Source of the DNA: an uncultured Hyphomicrobiales bacterium
GTDB taxonomy: Bacteria > Pseudomonadota > Alphaproteobacteria > Rhizobiales > Rhizobiaceae
Reading direction: 5' to 3'
Length of the DNA stretch: 8,169 nucleotides
Assembly (NCBI GenBank): GCA_943914405.1
Contig: CALUBX010000219.1
Span: 1-8,169 of the forward strand
A program made the translations under genes and the position numbers. The notes beneath the pieces were generated by a model. That model saw only the letters and a list, made by a program, of their open reading frames with translations, was not told the origin of the DNA and ran no database searches. Shown in pieces: positions 1-6,282 of this stretch. How positions within the stretch are numbered: the stretch's first letter is position 1; the number at the start of each line of letters is the position of its first letter.

Positions 1-463
1 CGTCGATGGCCTTGAGGCCGGTCGACATCGGCTCATGAACCGACTTGCGCGGAATAATGCCTGGAGCCTTGACGTCCACGCGGGCGCGGCGGGTCGCAGC
101 GATCGGGCCCTTGCCGTCGATCGGGTTGCCGAGAGCATCGACAACGCGGCCGAGCAGTTCCGGACCGACCGGAACGTCCACGATGGCGCCGGTGCGCTTG
201 ACGGTGTCGCCTTCCTTGATGTCGCGGTCGGAGCCGAAGATAACGACGCCGACATTGTCGGCTTCGAGGTTCAGCGCCATGCCACGCACGCCGCCCGGGA
301 ACTCGACCATTTCGCCGGCCTGGACATTGTCGAGGCCGTAAACGCGGGCGATACCGTCACCGACGGACAGGACCTGGCCGACTTCCGAAACTTCGGCTTC
401 CTGGCCGAAATTCTTGATCTGGTCCTTGAGAATTGCGGAAATTTCCGCTGCACGGATATCCAT
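1..463 (-). CDS. atpA: ATP synthase F1 subunit alpha, N-terminal part (runs off left edge)
   Basis: This is the alpha subunit of the F1 catalytic head of the F1Fo ATP synthase, which makes ATP at the inner membrane and carries the non-catalytic nucleotide sites. The 154 codons visible begin MDIRAAEISAI and hold the beta-barrel crown domain, with the family stretches ARVYGLDNVQ, GVVIFGSDR and PVGPELLGRVVDALGNP. The fragment ends at VHEPMSTGLKAID, just before the expected P-loop, so the Walker A motif and the whole catalytic and C-terminal parts lie outside the window. The ATG (461-463) shares one base with the atpH stop codon (TGATG), which implies translational coupling in one operon. Identity is very secure from the sequence; the rest of the gene is simply not visible. 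Confidence 0.97.
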   Translation of the reverse strand, partial: MDIRAAEISAILKDQIKNFGQEAEVSEVGQVLSVGDGIARVYGLDNVQAGEMVEFPGGVRGMALNLEADNVGVVIFGSDRDIKEGDTVKRTGAIVDVPVGPELLGRVVDALGNPIDGKGPIAATRRARVDVKAPGIIPRKSVHEPMSTGLKAID

Positions 464-1029
464 CAGCCGACCTCTTTCAATGCAAGCTTGAGGGTGGAAA
501 GTTTGGTGCGAAGGGAGGTATCGATCTGGCGCGAACCGATCTTCACGATCAGCCCGCCCAGGATGGAGGGATCGACCGTTACGGCGATCGTCACATCCTT
601 GCCGGTCACGCCCTTCAGCGCCGACTTGAGTTCATTTTCCTGCTCGGCCGTCAGCGCGTGAGCAGACGTCACTTCGGCAGTGACCTCGCCCCGGTGCTCG
701 GCTGCGATCGCGCGATAACCGCGGATCATGCCCGGCAGAGCAAAGAGGCGGCGATTGCCGGCCACAACCTTGAGGAAATTCGCAACCGTGCCAGTAATGC
801 CGGCCTTGGCGGCGACGGCGGCAACGGCGGCCCGTTGTTCGTGAGCAGAGAAAACCGGGCTTGCGACCAGACGACGCAGATCTTCGCTTTCATCCATCAG
901 CGCCTGGAACCGGTCGAGATCGGCCCCAACCGCATCGACGGAGCCGGCCTCCAGGGCCAGTTCGAAAAGCGAAGAAGCATAACGCTCCGCAACGCCGGAA
1001 ATAAGCTGGGACGTGTCAGCCACGGGCAC
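463..1029 (-). CDS. atpH: ATP synthase F1 subunit delta
   Basis: This is the delta subunit (188 aa, normal length), the peripheral-stalk protein that ties the top of F1 to the b subunits and acts as part of the stator. The N-terminal helical domain shows the family hallmark SGVAERYASSLFELA (about residues 11-25). The middle has NFLKVVAGNRRL (about 103-114). The C-terminal part has DPSILGGLIVKIGSRQIDTS (about 153-172), the most conserved block of the family. The start is a GTG at 1027-1029, preceded by a purine-rich GAGGGGG at good spacing, and protein similarity begins right there (PVADTSQLISGVAERYA). The stop overlaps the atpA start by one base. The gene heads the visible part of the atp operon; in rhizobia the expected order is atpH-atpA-atpG-atpD-atpC. 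Confidence 0.97.
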   Translation of the reverse strand: MPVADTSQLISGVAERYASSLFELALEAGSVDAVGADLDRFQALMDESEDLRRLVASPVFSAHEQRAAVAAVAAKAGITGTVANFLKVVAGNRRLFALPGMIRGYRAIAAEHRGEVTAEVTSAHALTAEQENELKSALKGVTGKDVTIAVTVDPSILGGLIVKIGSRQIDTSLRTKLSTLKLALKEVG

Positions 1030-1199
1030 AGATTCCCCCTCTACTGCCGTTCAAGCGCCGAGACTTCTGAAGAAGTTGATCAAGGCGTTGAAGATACTTG
1101 ATTTTTTCTCAGAACCTGCAGAGCCTCCGCCCTACCCTTTCCGACTTTCGCGGTCCGTCTAGCATAGGATGTAGGGACTCGCAACACGCCTGCGTCCGG
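1030..1199 (-). promoter_or_regulatory. Probable promoter and 5' leader of the atp operon
   Basis: This spacer lies between the terminator of the upstream operon and the atpH start, so the atp promoter should be here. On the minus strand the best hexamer pair I can find is TTGCGA (1179-1184) and TAGACG (1156-1161), 17 bases apart. The match to a sigma-70 consensus is only partial and I would not rely on it. A TATGCT (1161-1166) overlaps this site but sits only 12 bases from TTGCGA. The region nearer atpH holds two inverted repeats, listed separately. No convincing gene lies here. The role is inferred from position. Confidence 0.4.
1063..1102 (-). repeat. Two tandem inverted repeats in the atp leader
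   Basis: Read on the minus (transcribed) strand, ATCAAG (1102 to 1097) and CTTGAT (1084 to 1079) form a 6-bp inverted repeat with a 12-base loop. Directly downstream, ACTTC-TTCA-GAAGT (1076 to 1063) forms a 5-bp stem with a four-base loop, or a 14-bp near-palindrome in DNA. An 8-bp palindrome TTGATCAA (1076-1083) joins them. On the plus strand the first repeat is followed by six T residues, but no plus-strand gene ends here. The structures could be leader hairpins or a protein-binding site, and could be chance. Confidence 0.35.
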
Positions 1200-1228
1200 A
1201 AAAAGCCTGAGAGCCAAGGGCTTGAGGC
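1200..1228 (-). terminator. Rho-independent terminator of the priA operon
   Basis: On the minus strand the sequence reads GCCT-CA-AGCC-CTT-GGCT-CTC-AGGC followed by TTTTT. This is a GC-rich stem of two 4-bp blocks (AGCC/GGCT and GCCT/AGGC) with a small asymmetric internal loop and a 3-base apical loop. It ends in a run of five T at 1204-1200. It lies about 64 bases after the stop of the DUF4345-like gene, on the correct strand, and separates that operon from the atp operon. Confidence 0.7.
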
Positions 1229-1244
1229 ACTTTTCTCCCGCCAT

Positions 1245-1260
1245 GCCCGCCATTGCGGGC
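1245..1260. repeat. Short GC-rich inverted repeat downstream of the DUF4345-like gene
   Basis: GCCCGC-CATT-GCGGGC is a perfect 6-bp stem with a 4-base loop, about 32 bases past the stop codon at 1292. Neither side carries a T run, so it is not a classical terminator by itself. It may be a transcript 3'-end stabilising hairpin upstream of the real terminator at 1200-1228. Confidence 0.4.
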
Positions 1261-1291
1261 GGCCCAGCAGCCTCGGCCTTCCGCCGACAGC

Positions 1292-1675
1292 TCACACATA
1301 GCCGAAGACATAGGCGAGCGGGCCGGCGGCAAGCGCAACCTGGAGTAGGAAAATGAAGATATTGATCGGCGTGAGGCCACGATCGAAGACGAAGGAGATC
1401 AGCCGTCCGGCGGCGCCGAGGACCAGCACGATCCCGAGCATCATGTAGAACCAGTCCTGCGCGAGCAGGATGGGCACCGTGCCGAGACCGATATATTGGG
1501 CGCCGGCTGCTCTCACGGCACCATAACCCTCCGGACGCACTTCGCCCACCTGGAAGGCCGAAAGGCGCAACGCATGTCCGGGAAGGAGCAGGATGACCAG
1601 CCCAAGCAGCGCGGTGACGCAGGCAGCGACGAAGGCCAGTTGTTCGCCTAATTCGGTGGGAAAATAGAGTTCCAT
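1292..1675 (-). CDS. Small integral membrane protein, DUF4345-like
   Basis: This is a conserved hypothetical membrane protein of 127 aa with no known function. Four hydrophobic segments are visible, at about residues 12-32, 57-72, 74-97 and 103-124. The second half carries a GLG...GRLISFVFD pattern that I associate with the DUF4345 family. I chose the ATG at 1673-1675 because GAGGA stands at good spacing before it and the protein begins there with the plausible MELYFPTELGEQ. A longer in-frame start at 1717 would add a charged 14-residue tail (MARIRAESRKDEDD) and has no visible ribosome-binding site. The gene follows priA by about 69 bases on the same strand and is the last gene before the 1200-1228 terminator, so it is probably co-transcribed with priA. 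The link to PriA is positional only. Confidence 0.8.
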   Translation of the reverse strand: MELYFPTELGEQLAFVAACVTALLGLVILLLPGHALRLSAFQVGEVRPEGYGAVRAAGAQYIGLGTVPILLAQDWFYMMLGIVLVLGAAGRLISFVFDRGLTPINIFIFLLQVALAAGPLAYVFGYV

Positions 1676-1744
1676 GTCATCCTCGTCCTTGCGCGATTCG
1701 GCGCGGATTCTAGCCATACAGGCCGATCGGGCTCAAAGAAACCG

Positions 1745-3994
1745 TTAGAGGAAGCTCTGCGGGTCGATGTCCAACTGGATCTGGACCGAGCTCTTCGGCT
1801 TGGGCCCTTGAGTGATCATCGTCCTCAGAAAAGCCTGCATATCGCTGTTGCGGCGCCCATGCACCAGGAGCCGGAACCGGTGACGGCCGCGCACCAGCGC
1901 GAGCGGCGCTTCCGCAGGTCCGAGCACGGAAATACCGGTGACGCTGGGGGCTGCGACGCGCAAGGCCCGGGCATGGGTTTCCGCGTCCGCCCGCGTATCG
2001 CCGGAAACGATCAGCGAGGCCAGCCGCCCAAACGGCGGCAGGATCGCCTTCTGCCGCTCCTCGATCTCACGCTCGTAGAAGGCCTGGGAGTCGCCCGAAA
2101 CGATTGCCTGCATCACCGGGTGTTGTGGCTGGAATGTCTGGATGAGCCCGTGGCTTTTCAACCCGGTGCGTCCGGCGCGGCCCGTCACCTGGCTGAGCAG
2201 CTGGAAAGTCCGCTCCGCAGCGCGCGGATCGCCGTTCGACAATCCGAGATCCGCATCGACGATGCCGACCAGCGTCATCAGCGGAAAGTTGTGACCCTTG
2301 GCGACCAGCTGCGTTCCGATGACGATGTCCACGTCGCCCTTGGCGATCGCCTCCAGCTCCAGACGCATGCGTTTGACCCCTCCGAGCAGGTCCGACGACA
2401 TGACGATGGTTCGGGCATCGGGAAAATGCTTCTCCACCTCCTCCGCAATCCGCTCGACGCCGGGCCCGCAGGCAACCAGATGATCGAGTGTGCCGCAGTC
2501 CGGACAGGCTTCCGGCGTGCGCTCGAAATAGCCGCACTGGTGGCACTGTATCTGGCTCTTGAACCGATGTTCCACCAGCCAGCTGGAGCATTGCGGGCAC
2601 TGGAACCGGTGGCCGCAGACCCGGCAGAGCGTCAGCGGTGCATAGCCGCGCCGGTTGAGGAAGAGCAGCGCCTGCTCTCCGCGCTCAATGGTGCGCTTGA
2701 TGCCGCGCAGCAGGATGGGTGACAGGAAGCTACCGCGCTCGGGCGGATGACGCCGCATGTCGACAAGATGAAGGTCCGGCAGCGCCGCGTCTCCGAAGCG
2801 GGTGGGCAATTGCACGGTCTGATAGCGACCGGAGAGTCCATTGACCTGACTCTCGACCGAAGGCGTGGCGGAGACCAGTACGACCGGAAAATCCCCGATC
2901 CTGCCGCGCACAACGGCCATGTCGCGGGCATGATAGAAGACGCGATCCTCCTGCTTGTAGGCGGGATCATGCTCTTCGTCGATGACGATCAGGCCCAGCT
3001 GCTCGAAGGGAAGGAACAGCGCCGAGCGGGCGCCGGCAACCACCCGGACCTCACCGGTCACCACACCGCGCCAGACTTTTTCGCGCATGCGCGGCGAAAG
3101 ATCCGAATGCCATTCCGCGGGCTTCGCGCCGAAGCGGCTTTCGAAGCGTTCGAGGAAAGCCGAGGTCAGCGCGATCTCGGGCAGCAGGATCAGCACCTGC
3201 TTGCCCTGCCGCAGGCTTTCAGCGATCGCTTCGAAATAGACCTCCGTCTTGCCCGAGCCCGTGACGCCTTCGATCAGAAGCGCCGAAAAATTGCCCTTCT
3301 TCACGGCTGCGACCACGTCTTCGGCCGCCTCCTTCTGCGGACCTTCGAGGCGGGGAGGCGTATAGTCTGGGTCCGGTCGCGCGACCACCGGAGGGGGAGG
3401 CAGGAAGATGGTTTCGAACACGCCCTGCGCCAACAGCCCGTCGATCACGCTAAGCGACGCATTGGCGGCATGCGCCAGCCCACTGCGCGTCCAGGCCTGG
3501 TCATGCGCCTTGGCAAGGTCGAGGACGCGGGCGCGCGCAGGCGTCATCCGTTCCGGCTCGCTGCCCAGATAGCGCAGCCCTTCCACCATTGGCTCCGGGT
3601 CGAGCGCGGCCGGCGCGCGGATCGCCATGCGGGCCACGAGCCCCGGCGGCGACAGGGTGTAGCTCGCCACCCAGTCCACGAAATCGCGCATCTCCTTGGA
3701 AAGCGGCGGGCAGTCGAAGACCAGCGCGATCGGCCGCAGTTTCTTCGGGTCCAGCTTGTCGTTCGTGTTGGCATCCTTGTCGCCGTCCCAGACGACGCCG
3801 ATCACCTGACGCGGTCCGACCGGCACCTGCACGACGGAACCCGGTTCGACATGAACCCCCTCCGGTACGGCATAGCTATAGGCAACCGGTACCGGCAGCG
3901 GCACCAAAACCGGCACCACATGAGAGGGAGAACTGGTCTCCCCCAATGTCTCGCCAAACAGCGAAAGGAGGATATCGGACGAATCTGTGCCCAT
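1745..3994 (-). CDS. priA: Primosomal protein N' (PriA replication-restart helicase)
   Basis: PriA is a superfamily 2, 3'-to-5' DNA helicase that recognises stalled forks and D-loops and reloads the replisome in the cytoplasm. From the chosen start (749 aa) the order is: N-terminal 3'-end-binding domain (VPVLVPLPVPVAYSYAVP, about 27-44), Walker A GVTGSGKT (243-250), DEEH box (339-342), and SATPS motif III (375-379). Next come eight cysteines in four CxxC pairs (457/460, 466/469, 484/487, 497/500) that should bind two zinc ions. Then come TQLVAKGHNFP (about 561-571) and the arginine-finger motif QVTGRAGR (602-609), followed by the C-terminal domain. All catalytic motifs look intact. I prefer the ATG at 3992-3994 because the protein then begins MGTDSSDILLSLFGE, as I recall for rhizobial homologues. 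A TTG at 4024 would add 10 residues; neither start has a strong ribosome-binding site. The gene lies 45 bases (or 15 with the TTG) after the ATPase stop. Confidence 0.95.
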   Translation of the reverse strand: MGTDSSDILLSLFGETLGETSSPSHVVPVLVPLPVPVAYSYAVPEGVHVEPGSVVQVPVGPRQVIGVVWDGDKDANTNDKLDPKKLRPIALVFDCPPLSKEMRDFVDWVASYTLSPPGLVARMAIRAPAALDPEPMVEGLRYLGSEPERMTPARARVLDLAKAHDQAWTRSGLAHAANASLSVIDGLLAQGVFETIFLPPPPVVARPDPDYTPPRLEGPQKEAAEDVVAAVKKGNFSALLIEGVTGSGKTEVYFEAIAESLRQGKQVLILLPEIALTSAFLERFESRFGAKPAEWHSDLSPRMREKVWRGVVTGEVRVVAGARSALFLPFEQLGLIVIDEEHDPAYKQEDRVFYHARDMAVVRGRIGDFPVVLVSATPSVESQVNGLSGRYQTVQLPTRFGDAALPDLHLVDMRRHPPERGSFLSPILLRGIKRTIERGEQALLFLNRRGYAPLTLCRVCGHRFQCPQCSSWLVEHRFKSQIQCHQCGYFERTPEACPDCGTLDHLVACGPGVERIAEEVEKHFPDARTIVMSSDLLGGVKRMRLELEAIAKGDVDIVIGTQLVAKGHNFPLMTLVGIVDADLGLSNGDPRAAERTFQLLSQVTGRAGRTGLKSHGLIQTFQPQHPVMQAIVSGDSQAFYEREIEERQKAILPPFGRLASLIVSGDTRADAETHARALRVAAPSVTGISVLGPAEAPLALVRGRHRFRLLVHGRRNSDMQAFLRTMITQGPKPKSSVQIQLDIDPQSFL

Positions 3995-4039
3995 GCGGCC
4001 GGACAATGCCCCGGAAGAGAACAAAAGTGAACCCCGGAG

Positions 4040-5174
4040 CTAATCGTCTTCCTCCATAAGGCCTGTCAACCGCATGCCGTCGATCCATGTCGCGCTGTCC
4101 CTGCGGATCACCCGCTTCGGCCGCACGCCGCAACGCTCCTCCACAGCCGATGCAAGCGGCTCGGAATGGGTGACGATCCAGACCTGACTCGTCCGGGCCG
4201 CTTGGGCGGTCATTGCCGCCAAGGCGGGGAGCATGTCCGGGTGCAGGCTTGCTTCCGGCTCGTTCAACGCGATCAGCGGCGGCTGCCGATACGACATCAG
4301 CGCGGCAGCCAGACCCAGAAACCGGATCTGCCCGTCCGACAGTTCGCGCGGCTGGAAGACGCGGTGCGGGAAATCAGGGAAGGTGAGACCGAACTCGGCA
4401 TATTCACCGGGCTCCGGCACGCGAAGCTTCGCACCTCCAAGTGCCGACGCAACAGCTCGGTCGAGATCGACGGTGTCCCCACGTGTATGGACGAGCGTTG
4501 CAAACACTGCGGCCATATTGCTGCCGTCCTCCCGCGAGAAGCGGCGAGGTGATGGCGAGACATGGGTTGCGGAGCGGCGACTGACGATCGGTGCGGAAAC
4601 CGTGAAAGAACCGCCATCCGTCGACCAAACGGCGAAACGCACCGATTTCAGGGTAGTGGCCGGCATCGCCTAGCAAGGCGATGGCCGTTTCGGATGGCAG
4701 AGCCTGCTCCGGATATTGCTCCATGCGACCACCTGCCCGGCGCACCATGATGCCGGGACCTGAGCGCTTCATCATCGCCACGGGTCGCGACCCGGTCTCG
4801 ACCGAAAGCTCCTCCGCCTTCACCTGCGGTTCGAAAGGAAAGCCCGCGGCGTCGATGGGCGGCCGCAGCCCCGCTTCGACCCGATAGCGGAAGGTGATGG
4901 CACGTTCCTCATCCAGCACCTCCACTTCGAGCTTGATGCGGAAATTCTTCTCGTCGCGTCTGCGCCCGGACCACAAGGCCGAGGCCATGCCGCCTTCTGC
5001 TGCGACCTCATGCGCCAGCGTACCGCGCACGGCCGCCTGCACCAGTTGCAGAGCGCGATAGAGGTTACTTTTGCCGACGCCGTTTTCCCCGATGAACAGA
5101 TTGACCTCCGCGAGGTCCATACGGATCGAGCGCAACGAACGGTAGTTCTGGGCGAACATGGAGCGCAGCAGCAT
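4040..5174 (-). pseudogene. AAA-family ATPase (COG4637-like), split by one frameshift
   Basis: This is an SMC/RecF-like ABC-type ATPase of the kind annotated as predicted ATPase or AAA_21; its biological role is unknown. The N-terminal frame (5174 to about 4536, 213 residues) has the start MLLRSMFAQNYRSLRSI, Walker A GENGVGKS (29-36), and HGFRTDRQSPLRNP near its end. The homologous sequence then continues in another frame (about 4534 to 4040, 164 residues). That part carries REDGSNMAAVF, the signature LSDGQ, the Walker B region LIALNEPEASLHPD, and the switch THSEP. Together they give about 377 residues, a full-length protein, so a single +1 (or -2) change near 4535 is enough to explain it. 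AAAGG precedes the ATG at good spacing. The Walker B has Asn where most ATPases have Asp (LNEPE); I recall this as usual in this subfamily. It could be a true pseudogene, a sequencing or assembly error, or, less likely, a recoded gene. Confidence 0.85.
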
Positions 5175-5218
5175 GGCCCACCTTTACACCATGGAACGGG
5201 CGGGATGAAAGTTACACC

Positions 5219-6145
5219 TCATGCGGCGACGGAGGCGTCTCCAACCGGCATCGAAAAGCGAGCGTCGCCATCGGCTGCGAGGTCATGGACGGTGTGATGC
5301 TCCAGCGCCTTCGTTACATCGGCAACATCGCCTTCAAGTTCTGCCGGCTGGATCATCTGCCCCACCGTAAAATCGAAATGGTTGCCCTTCTTGTTGAGGA
5401 GCTCATAGAAGACCGTCATGTCCCGAAGCTCCGTCGACCACTTGGCAAGCCAGTAGAAGAGTCCGGAATTGCGGGCGCGGATATGGATCGGCAGAACCGG
5501 AAGATTGTATTTGCGGGCAAGGCCGACAGCCGACGTTTTCCAGGGCCTTTCGTTCAGCCTGCCATTCTCCCAGTAGGCGATACGGCCGGAGGGGAAAAGC
5601 ACCATGACCTTGCCCTGGTCGACCGTCTCGTTGGTCAGGACGAGGGTCTCGCGGGTCTTGAGCTTGCTCTTGTGCTCCTCGCGCCATTCGACCGGAATGA
5701 TCATCTCGGCGAAACGCGGGTTGACGCGCACGGCATCACGGTTGGCAAACACCATCATGTCCGGCCGCGTCTCCTTCAACAGGTCGAAGACCGCGACGCC
5801 GTCGGCAATACCCGTCGGATGGTTGCTGACGAGAATGAAGCCGCCGGATTTCGGTATCCGCTCCACATTCCGCGCCGTGATCTGCAGCTTGAGCATGTCG
5901 CTCATATATTCGAAGCACTGGAAGCCGGTAAGATGCGCCACGTCGTCGGCGAACTGGATCGCACGACCGTAGCGCAGAAGCGTGTAGAGAAACGGCCGCA
6001 TGGCCGGCCATAAGGGGTTCTTGACGATCCGCTCGCCGCGCTCGGCGATCAGGGTGTCGACGATGTGCCCGGGCTGCCCGTAAGAGGCTCGGGCAACCGC
6101 CTCCGCGAACTGCCCGAAACTTGTCAAGGAACCGCGGCGCACCAT
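5219..6145 (-). CDS. Lysophospholipid / glycerol-3-phosphate acyltransferase-like protein
   Basis: This is a PlsC-like acyltransferase that probably transfers an acyl chain to a glycerol- or amino-acid-based lipid at the inner membrane. The true acceptor cannot be read from the sequence. From the chosen start (308 aa) the catalytic box is SNHPTGIADG with His109 and Asp115. The His-Asp spacing is HX5D, as in the hemolysin-like COG3176 branch, rather than the classical HX4D. The third block is FPSGRIA (184-190), replacing the usual FPEGTRS. Later VLPIHIRARNSGLFYW matches the lipid-binding end of the fold. I prefer the ATG at 6143-6145 because GGAG stands five bases before it. An upstream ATG at 6202 would add MSVSIIPLGSPAGPHAGVL but has no ribosome-binding site and lies against the 6203-6231 dyad. 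The gene is first in the leftward operon with the ATPase and priA and is divergent from the recombinase. Confidence 0.82.
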   Translation of the reverse strand: MVRRGSLTSFGQFAEAVARASYGQPGHIVDTLIAERGERIVKNPLWPAMRPFLYTLLRYGRAIQFADDVAHLTGFQCFEYMSDMLKLQITARNVERIPKSGGFILVSNHPTGIADGVAVFDLLKETRPDMMVFANRDAVRVNPRFAEMIIPVEWREEHKSKLKTRETLVLTNETVDQGKVMVLFPSGRIAYWENGRLNERPWKTSAVGLARKYNLPVLPIHIRARNSGLFYWLAKWSTELRDMTVFYELLNKKGNHFDFTVGQMIQPAELEGDVADVTKALEHHTVHDLAADGDARFSMPVGDASVAA

Positions 6146-6202
6146 GAGAACTCCAGCATGAGGGCCAGCAGGAGACCCCAAGGGTATGATCGAAACCGAC
6201 AT

Positions 6203-6231
6203 CGTTACGAATGGTTAGGGATTCTGTAACG
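6203..6231. repeat. Imperfect dyad between divergent acyltransferase and xerC genes
   Basis: Left arm CGTTACGAAT (6203-6212) pairs with right arm ATTC-T-GTAACG (6221-6231), giving ten base pairs with one bulged T around an 8-base centre GGTTAGGG. The segment is more AT-rich than its surroundings. It sits in the 137-base divergent spacer (6146-6282), in the right place for an operator controlling one or both genes. It could also be a transcript hairpin. I do not recognise it as the site of a known regulator. Confidence 0.45.
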
Positions 6232-6282
6232 CCGTCGAGAGCAATCTGGTACCTTATTCAACCGAATTCAACAGGCCGACGA

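Noticed and set aside
35..1101. Plus-strand open frames at 35-661 and 433-1101
   Set aside because: They lie opposite atpA and atpH, which are certain, and cross the boundary between those genes without any domain of their own.
1109..1165. An 18-codon open frame on the minus strand starting ATGCTAGAC in the atp leader
   Set aside because: There is no ribosome-binding site before it and the peptide is arginine-rich with no recognisable attenuator pattern. An upstream leader peptide cannot be supported.
2747..4030. A 427-codon open frame on the plus strand opposite priA, plus another at 1808-2722
   Set aside because: They are antisense to an intact priA with every helicase and zinc motif. Their composition (rich in Arg, His, Gln, Asp) is typical of the mirror frame of a high-GC gene, and they match no family I know.
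4535..4545. Programmed ribosomal frameshift site in the ATPase
   Set aside because: The junction TTCTCGCGGGAGG does not contain a usual slippery heptamer, and no internal Shine-Dalgarno with a stop codon is placed as in known +1 sites. A mutation or sequence error is the simpler reading.
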